DNA of 19,002 nucleotides from DATKQY01 sp035532475 (lineage in GTDB: Bacteria; Actinomycetota; Acidimicrobiia; Acidimicrobiales; Bog-793). A program made the position numbers and the translations under genes. The stretch lies in assembly GCA_035532475.1 (NCBI GenBank), contig DATKQY010000060.1, positions 1-19,002 on the forward strand, in the 5' to 3' direction. Under the pieces are notes generated by a model. That model had not been told where the DNA came from. It did no database searches and saw only the letters and a list, made by a program, of their open reading frames with translations. Positions 14,220 to 19,002 of this stretch are shown one piece after another; the stretch's first letter is position 1; the number at the start of each line of letters is the position of its first letter.

Positions 14220-14245
14220 CTGTCGAGAAGGGTGGGCAAGCGACG

Positions 14246-15637
14246 ATGCCCGACGCGCCGGGGGAGTTCCAAACGATCATCGAGCCGTTCCGGATCCACT
14301 CGGTCGAGCCGCTGCGGATGGTGACGCCCGCCGAGCGCGCCGTGGCGCTCGCCGAGGCCGGGTACAACCTGTTCAACCTGCGCGCCGAGGACGTCCTCAT
14401 CGACCTGCTGACCGACTCGGGAACCGGCGCGATGAGCCGCGACCAGTGGGCCGCCATCCAGCACGGCGACGAGTCGTATGCGGGGTCCCCTTCGTGGTAC
14501 GTGTTTCGCGAGGCCGTGTCCGAGCTGTTCCCCTTCCGTCACGTCATCCCGACCCACCAGGGTCGTGCGGCCGAGAAGATCCTGTTCTCCGTGCTCGGCG
14601 GGCCGGGCCGGGTGGTCCCGAGCAACACGCACTTCGACACGACGCGGGCGAACGTCGAGTCGACCGGCGCCGAGGCGGTCGACCTCGTGATCGCCGAGGG
14701 CCGCGACCCGAAGAGCCTCCATCCCTTCAAGGGGAACGTCGACACCGAGGCGCTCGAGCAGCTGCTGCGCACCGCCGGCCCGGAGAACGTCCCCGTCGTC
14801 ATGGTGACCGTGACGAACAACTCCGGCGGCGGCCAACCGGTGAGCCTGGCGAACCTGCGCGAGGTGCGCGAGGTCTGCGACCGGTACGGGAGGCCGCTGT
14901 TCCTCGACGCCTGTCGCTTCGCGGAGAACGCCTGGTTCATCCGCGAGCGCGAGGAGGGCCAGGGCGAACGCGACGTCGCCGACATCGTGCGGGAGATGGC
15001 CTCGCTCGCGCACGGGATGACGATGAGCGCCAAGAAGGACCCCCTCTGCAACATCGGCGGGTGGCTGGCGTGCGACGACGACGCCCTCGCCGAGGCGTGC
15101 CGCAACCTGCTCATCCTCACCGAGGGCTTCCCGACCTACGGCGGACTGGCCGGTCGGGATCTCGAGGCCATCGCCCAGGGCCTAAAGGAGGCGGTCTCCC
15201 ACGACTACCTGCGCTACCGCATCCGCTCGACCGCCTATCTCGGCGAGGCGCTCGACCGCGCGGGCATCCCCGTCGTGCTCCCGATCGGCGGGCACGCGGT
15301 CTACATCGACGCCCGGGCGTTGCTGGCGCACGTCCCTCCCCGGCGCTACCCGGGCCAGTCCCTGGCGGTCGCCCTCTACGAGACGGGCGGCATCCGAAGC
15401 TGCGAGATCGGCACCGTGATGTTCGGACGGCGGCCCGACGGCTCGGAGGAGCCGGCCGCGATGGATCTCGTCCGCCTCGCCGTCCCGCGGCGCACCTACA
15501 CCCAGAGCCACATCGACTACGTCATCGAGGTCTGCGAGGCCGTGGCCCGGCGCGCGCCCGACCTGCCGGGCTACCGCATCGTGTCGGAGCCGGCGCAGCT
15601 TCGTCACTTCACCGCCCGCTTCTCGCCGATCGCCTGA
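14246..15637 (+). CDS. tnaA: Tryptophanase (L-tryptophan indole-lyase), beta-eliminating lyase family
   Basis: This 463-residue PLP enzyme is collinear with TnaA and tyrosine phenol-lyase (TPL). It should cleave an aromatic amino acid to pyruvate, ammonia and the free ring compound. Family marks are EPFRI at 13-17, IDLLTDSGT at 52-60, Tyr78 in GDESYAGS, THQGR at 103-107, NNSGGGQPVSLAN at 191-203, Asp221 and Arg224 in DACRFAEN, and the PLP lysine Lys264 in MSAKKD. Three positions that separate the two enzymes read as tryptophanase. Asp131 (HFDTT) replaces TPL Thr124, Ile388 (CEIG) replaces TPL Arg381, and His454 (LRHFTA) replaces TPL Phe448. Overall wording elsewhere is closer to TPL (GGLAGRD, GAMSRDQW). 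The gene stands alone; no permease or TnaC is nearby. Family certain, substrate likely tryptophan. Confidence 0.88.
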   Translation: MPDAPGEFQTIIEPFRIHSVEPLRMVTPAERAVALAEAGYNLFNLRAEDVLIDLLTDSGTGAMSRDQWAAIQHGDESYAGSPSWYVFREAVSELFPFRHVIPTHQGRAAEKILFSVLGGPGRVVPSNTHFDTTRANVESTGAEAVDLVIAEGRDPKSLHPFKGNVDTEALEQLLRTAGPENVPVVMVTVTNNSGGGQPVSLANLREVREVCDRYGRPLFLDACRFAENAWFIREREEGQGERDVADIVREMASLAHGMTMSAKKDPLCNIGGWLACDDDALAEACRNLLILTEGFPTYGGLAGRDLEAIAQGLKEAVSHDYLRYRIRSTAYLGEALDRAGIPVVLPIGGHAVYIDARALLAHVPPRRYPGQSLAVALYETGGIRSCEIGTVMFGRRPDGSEEPAAMDLVRLAVPRRTYTQSHIDYVIEVCEAVARRAPDLPGYRIVSEPAQLRHFTARFSPIA

Positions 15638-15723
15638 GCCGCCCCCAAGCCGGTGCCTCCGTGGCGACCGGGTCGGCCCGGCCGGTCCCGCCAGGCCCGA
15701 AGGTGCGGCACAGTAGGAGGGTC

Positions 15724-18258
15724 ATGTCCTCCCGGCTCGATCCGAGCGTCATCGCGACCGGTCGCGACGACGCCCTCGACACGTTCCTCGCCTGGACGGC
15801 GGAGCGCGGCTTCACGCTCTATCCGGCCCAGGAGGAAGCCCTGCTCGAGGTGTTCGCCGGCGCGCACGTGATCGTCAACACGCCGACCGGCTCGGGCAAG
15901 AGCCTGATCGCCCTCGGCGCGCACGTCGCGGCCCTGGCCGGCGGGATGCGCTCGTTCTACACGGCGCCGATCAAGGCGCTCGTCTCGGAGAAGTTCTTCG
16001 CGCTCTGCGGTGAGCTCGGCGCCGAGTACGTCGGCATGCTGACCGGCGACGCTGCGATCAACGCCTCGGCCCCGGTGGTGTGCGCCACCGCGGAGATCGT
16101 CGCCAACATGGCGCTCCGCAGTGGAGCGGACAGCACCATCGGCCAGGTCGTGATGGACGAGTTCCACTACTACGGCGACCCCGATCGGGGCTGGGCCTGG
16201 CAGGTCCCCCTGCTCGAGCTGACGAAGGCCCGCTTCGTCCTCATGTCGGCCACGCTCGGCGACACGAGTGCGATCGAGCGGAACCTGGCGCGCCGCACGG
16301 GCCGGCCCGTGGCGGTCGTGCGCTCGGCGACCCGACCGGTGCCGCTGCGCTTCGAGTACCGTCGCACACCGCTGCACGAGACGATCGAGTCCCTGCTCGC
16401 GGCCGACCAGGCACCGATCTACATCGTGCACTTCACCCAGGCCCAGGCCGTCACCTCCGCCCAGGCGCTCACCTCCGCGCAGGTGACGTCGCGCCCGCAG
16501 CGGGAGGCGATCGCGGCCGCGCTCGCGGGCTTTCGCTTCACGCCCGGCTTCGGTCGCACCCTCGCGCGGCTCGTGCACCACGGCATCGGGATCCATCACG
16601 GGGGGATGCTGCCGAAGTACCGCCGCCTCGTCGAGCGGCTCACCCAGGCGGGGCTGCTCCGCGTCGTCGCCGGGACCGACACGCTCGGCGTCGGCGTGAA
16701 CCTGCCGTTGCGCACGGTCGTGCTCTCGGGGCTCGCGAAGTACGACGGCACCATCTCCCGGCTGCTGAGCGCACGCGAGCTGCACCAGATCGCCGGGCGC
16801 GCGGGCCGCGCCGGCTATGACACCTCCGGGCTCGTGGTGGTGCAGGCCCCCGAGCACGTCATCGAGAACGAGCAGGCGGCGAAGAAGGTGGCAGGCGACG
16901 CTCGCCGGACGCGCAAGCTCGTGAAGTCCAAGCCGCCGAGGGGCTATGTCGCCTGGGACGAGGCCGTGTTCGACCGGCTCGTCGCCTCGCCGCCCGAGCC
17001 GCTGGAGCCGCACCTGCGGGTGAACCACTCGATGTTGCTGAACGTGCTCGACCGTCCCGGTGACGGCTGCAGCGCCCTGGCGACGCTCGTCACGAAGAAC
17101 GAGGAGTCACGTCCGACACAACGCCGCCTCGTCCACCAGAGCATCGCGATCTACCGCTCGCTCCTCGCCGCGGGCGCCCTCGAACGCCTCGAGGTGCCCG
17201 ACGACCTCGGACGCCGCGTCCGTGTCACCGCCGACCTGCAGGCGGACTTCGCCCTCGACAGCCCGCTCAGCCCGTTCGTGCTCGAAGCCGTCCCGCGCCT
17301 CGATGCCTCCTCGCCGGTGTGGCCGCTCGACGTCATGAGCGTCGTCGAGGCGACGCTCGACAATCCGGGCCCGGTGCTCGCGGCCCAGCTCGACCGGCTG
17401 AAGACCCAGACCCTCACGCAGCTCAAGGCCGCCGGAGTCGAGTACGAGGAGCGGATCGAGGCTCTCGACAGCCTCGAGTACCCAAAACCGCTTCGGGACT
17501 GGACCTACGACCTGTTCGACGCGTACCGGCTCGTGCACCCCTGGGCGTCGGACTACAACATCCGGCCGAAATCGGTCGCCCGGGACATCTACGAACGGGC
17601 GATGACCTTCTCGGAGTACGTCGCCCACTACGGCCTCACCCGTTCCGAGGGCCTCCTGCTCCGCTACCTGTCCGATGTCTACCGGGGCCTCGTCCGCAAT
17701 GTGCCCGAGGACCTGAAGACCGAGGACCTCCTTGACCTCAGCGAATGGCTGGGCGAGCTCGTCCGCCAGGTCGACTCGAGCCTCATCGACGAGTGGGAGC
17801 ACCTCGCTGCCGCAGCGGCGAGCAGCTCGCTCGAGGACGCCGTCTCCGAGATCGGCCTCGAGCTGAGCGCCGCCGCCGCCCCCCCGCCCGTGACGTCGAA
17901 CACCCGGGCGTTCAAGGTGATGGTGCGCAACGCCGCGTTCCGCCGGGTCGAGCTCGCCGCGAGGCGTGATGCGGCCGGGTTGGCCGAAGGGGAGCTGCCC
18001 GGTGGGCTGGACGCCGCCGGGTGGTCGAGCGCCCTCGAGCGGTACTTCTCGGTCCATGCGAGCATCGGGACGGGCACGGACGCGCGCGCCGCGGCGTGGT
18101 TCGACCTCGCCGAGCTGGCGGGCCGGTGGCAGGTCCGCCAGGCCATCGACGACCCGGAGGGCTGGCACGACTCGGCCATCGTCGCCGAGATCGATCTCGC
18201 AGCCTCGGACGAGATCGGCGCGCCTGCATGGCGAACGCTGCACCTCGAGGCCGGTTGA
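15724..18258 (+). CDS. DEAD/DEAH-box helicase with DUF3516-type C-terminal region
   Basis: This 844-residue superfamily 2 helicase is of the Ski2/Mtr4-like kind. RecA domain 1 has Walker A TPTGSGKS (53-60), APIKAL (81-86), the DEFH box (145-148) and SAT (175-177). Domain 2 has GIGIHHGGMLPKYR (287-300), GTDTLGVGVN (317-326) and motif VI QIAGRAGRAG (355-364). From about residue 385 to the end is a long region of the actinobacterial DUF3516 type, beginning with basic residues and running through helical segments (for example WASDYNIRPKSVARDIYE). It probably unwinds RNA or structured nucleic acid; the exact substrate is not established. The ATG at 15724 has an AGGAGG site. It follows the lyase gene by 86 bp, enough for its own promoter. 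Confidence 0.93.
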   Translation: MSSRLDPSVIATGRDDALDTFLAWTAERGFTLYPAQEEALLEVFAGAHVIVNTPTGSGKSLIALGAHVAALAGGMRSFYTAPIKALVSEKFFALCGELGAEYVGMLTGDAAINASAPVVCATAEIVANMALRSGADSTIGQVVMDEFHYYGDPDRGWAWQVPLLELTKARFVLMSATLGDTSAIERNLARRTGRPVAVVRSATRPVPLRFEYRRTPLHETIESLLAADQAPIYIVHFTQAQAVTSAQALTSAQVTSRPQREAIAAALAGFRFTPGFGRTLARLVHHGIGIHHGGMLPKYRRLVERLTQAGLLRVVAGTDTLGVGVNLPLRTVVLSGLAKYDGTISRLLSARELHQIAGRAGRAGYDTSGLVVVQAPEHVIENEQAAKKVAGDARRTRKLVKSKPPRGYVAWDEAVFDRLVASPPEPLEPHLRVNHSMLLNVLDRPGDGCSALATLVTKNEESRPTQRRLVHQSIAIYRSLLAAGALERLEVPDDLGRRVRVTADLQADFALDSPLSPFVLEAVPRLDASSPVWPLDVMSVVEATLDNPGPVLAAQLDRLKTQTLTQLKAAGVEYEERIEALDSLEYPKPLRDWTYDLFDAYRLVHPWASDYNIRPKSVARDIYERAMTFSEYVAHYGLTRSEGLLLRYLSDVYRGLVRNVPEDLKTEDLLDLSEWLGELVRQVDSSLIDEWEHLAAAAASSSLEDAVSEIGLELSAAAAPPPVTSNTRAFKVMVRNAAFRRVELAARRDAAGLAEGELPGGLDAAGWSSALERYFSVHASIGTGTDARAAAWFDLAELAGRWQVRQAIDDPEGWHDSAIVAEIDLAASDEIGAPAWRTLHLEAG

Positions 18259-18326
18259 GGCGCACGCGTCACGGCTCGTTCCGCGCTGGCACCCGGCGCG
18301 CTGACCGCCGCCACGACCGCCCGGTT

Positions 18327-18364
18327 CTGGCGCACATCGCCAGTGTCTGGCCGGATCCTCCGGC
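18327..18364 (+). repeat. Two small inverted repeats upstream of the haem monooxygenase gene
   Basis: CTGGCG-N5-CGCCAG (18327-18343) is followed by GCCGGA-TCC-TCCGGC (18350-18364), both within 90 bp of the start codon at 18412. The first has operator-like spacing; the second could be a weak terminator for the helicase gene or a leader hairpin. No IdeR/DtxR-type iron box is visible. Confidence 0.35.
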
Positions 18365-18411
18365 GACGGGCGACATGTCCGGCACGGTGCGGATCTGATG
18401 AGATGGTGCCC

Positions 18412-18744
18412 ATGACGGTCATCAAGATCAATGCCATCACCGTCCCGGCAAACGCCGGGGACGAGCTGGCGAACCGCTTCGCCGCCCGCGCCGGGGCGGT
18501 CGACGGCCAGGACGGCTTCGAGGGGTTCGAGCTGCTCCGACCGACCGACGGGCGTGAGCAGTGGCTGGTCGTCACGAGGTGGCGGGACGAAGAGGCCTTC
18601 CGGGCCTGGGTCACCTCGTCCGCCTTCGTCCACGGCCATGCCGGTGCCGACGGGCCCGCGCCCCATGGCGGCCCGGTCTCGGTGGCGTCCGAACTGTGGT
18701 CCTACGAGGTCGCCGGCGGCGCGCCGGCCGGCGCCGCGGGCTGA
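18412..18744 (+). CDS. MhuD/IsdG-like haem-degrading monooxygenase (ABM fold)
   Basis: This 110-residue ferredoxin-like (antibiotic biosynthesis monooxygenase) protein closely follows mycobacterial MhuD: VIKINAITVP at the start, ANRFAARAGAV (20-30), FEGFELLRP (36-44) and EEAFRAWV (60-67). The haem-pocket residues Asn7 and Trp66 fall at identical positions. The axial-ligand histidine is present as HGHAG: aligning HAG puts it at His76, one residue later than MhuD His75. MhuD releases iron from haem and makes mycobilins, without CO release. The ATG at 18412 matches the family start; an in-frame ATG lies 9 bp upstream. The Shine-Dalgarno site is weak. An alternative is a generic ABM-fold oxygenase. 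Confidence 0.82.
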   Translation: MTVIKINAITVPANAGDELANRFAARAGAVDGQDGFEGFELLRPTDGREQWLVVTRWRDEEAFRAWVTSSAFVHGHAGADGPAPHGGPVSVASELWSYEVAGGAPAGAAG

Positions 18745-18797
18745 GGGCGCCGGTTCGCCCCGGGGGACGTCTCCCGCCGATCCGGCGTCGCATGACG

Positions 18798-18822
18798 CGT
18801 CCGGCGGAGTCGCCGCCGGACG
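18798..18822 (+). terminator. Perfect hairpin after the haem monooxygenase gene
   Basis: A 10-bp perfect stem (CGTCCGGCGG / CCGCCGGACG) with a 5-nt AGTCG loop lies 53 bp past the stop codon and about 80 bp before the next gene. It lacks a T-tract but is the best terminator candidate in the gap. Confidence 0.5.
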
Positions 18823-18890
18823 AACGATCGCCATGGCGGAGCCCCGACGCGCGATCACCCGGCCAACGCCTGAGGACGATCCGTTTGCAT

Positions 18891-18896
18891 TATCAT
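18891..18896 (+). promoter_or_regulatory. -10 element for a probably leaderless gene
   Basis: TATCAT fits the TANNNT -10 rule and ends 8 bp before the GTG at 18905, where transcription would be expected to start. There is no ribosome site close to that GTG, so leaderless translation is likely. The surrounding 15 bp are AT-rich, unlike the rest of the window. No good -35 hexamer is seen. Confidence 0.4.
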
Positions 18897-18904
18897 TAAC
18901 CCTT

Positions 18905-19002
18905 GTGACCAGCAGAGAAGTGGCAGACCTCATCGATACTCCGGCCGCCATCCGGCACTGGGCCCGCGAGCGCGGCATCGGTGTCGCCGAGCGCGGCAGG
19001 AT
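18905..19002 (+). CDS. Start of a protein with an Lsr2-type DNA-binding motif (3' end outside window)
   Basis: Only the first 32 complete codons are present. After a GTG start, residues about 14-32 read AIRHWARERGIGVAERGR, which matches the I(R)xWAxxxGxxVxxRGR pattern of the C-terminal domain of Lsr2. That domain is the actinobacterial AT-rich-DNA-binding nucleoid protein's minor-groove reader, in which the arginines around RGR matter. Here the motif is at the very N-terminus, so this is probably not a standard Lsr2 (which has an N-terminal oligomerisation domain first) but a short or multi-domain protein using the same motif. The start is supported by a -10 element 8 bp upstream and the absence of a ribosome site. 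Confidence 0.6.
   Translation, partial: MTSREVADLIDTPAAIRHWARERGIGVAERGR

Noticed and set aside
13111..15723. Very long open frame running into the helicase from far upstream on the plus strand
   Set aside because: Before 15724 it lies antisense to the anchored and membrane protein genes and out of frame with the tryptophanase. Its translation is low-complexity Arg/Pro/Ala, and the AGGAGG site marks 15724 as the helicase start.
1..19002. CRISPR arrays, tRNA genes, insertion sequences or a defence island
   Set aside because: No spaced direct repeats of CRISPR size, no cloverleaf with a T-loop, no transposase or integrase frame, and no nuclease or toxin pair were found on either strand.

Overview
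The window is very GC-rich. Coding regions have almost exclusively G or C at third codon positions, and GTG starts are frequent. The gene content is typical of Actinomycetota: a DEAD-box helicase with a DUF3516-type tail, a DUF1707/PspC pair beside a PspC-containing histidine kinase, an MhuD-like haem-degrading monooxygenase, a DinB/mycothiol-type protein, and the start of a gene with an Lsr2-type DNA-binding motif. I cannot name the genus. There is no tRNA, rRNA, CRISPR array, insertion sequence or phage gene, so this reads as chromosomal accessory and housekeeping DNA.

Layout. (1) 1-1039, minus strand: a PadR-type repressor followed by a DrrA-type ABC exporter ATPase cut by the left edge, with a candidate PadR operator 18 bp before the repressor start. 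(2) 1040-1589: a long non-coding stretch with a perfect 20-bp palindrome and a conspicuous AT-rich island. (3) 1590-3108, plus strand: a two-domain AhpD/carboxymuconolactone-decarboxylase-like protein without the redox CxxC motif, followed by an HD-domain protein with the metal-ligand set of PhnZ/MIOX-type diiron oxygenases. (4) 3105-4241, minus: a GT1 glycosyltransferase whose stop codon shares the palindrome CTAG with the convergent HD gene. (5) 4338-7321: a stress or envelope sensing locus, with PspC and DUF1707 membrane proteins on the minus strand, divergent from a PspC-histidine kinase and LuxR-type response regulator. (6) 7566-8153: a second PhnZ-like HD protein, clearly a paralogue of the first. 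(7) 8164-9154, minus: a YbaK/ProX-type deacylase domain protein and a small unknown exported or membrane protein. (8) 9278-12160, plus: a compact LysR regulator, DinB-like protein and PLP-dependent decarboxylase operon. (9) 12177-14028, minus: a four-helix membrane protein and a membrane-anchored protein with two repeated halves. (10) 14246-15637: a tryptophanase/tyrosine phenol-lyase family enzyme whose specificity residues point to tryptophanase. (11) 15724-19002: the DUF3516 helicase, the MhuD-like monooxygenase and the Lsr2-like gene cut by the right edge.

How the genes may work together. The most distinctive content is the pair of PhnZ-like HD oxygenase paralogues about 4.5 kb apart, one of them in an operon with a cysteine-poor AhpD-like protein. 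This suggests an uncharacterised oxidative catabolic step. Tryptophanase, the PLP decarboxylase under a LysR regulator, and the haem monooxygenase add amino-acid and iron metabolism, but nothing in the sequence ties them to the HD genes. No complete new defence or mobile system is visible.
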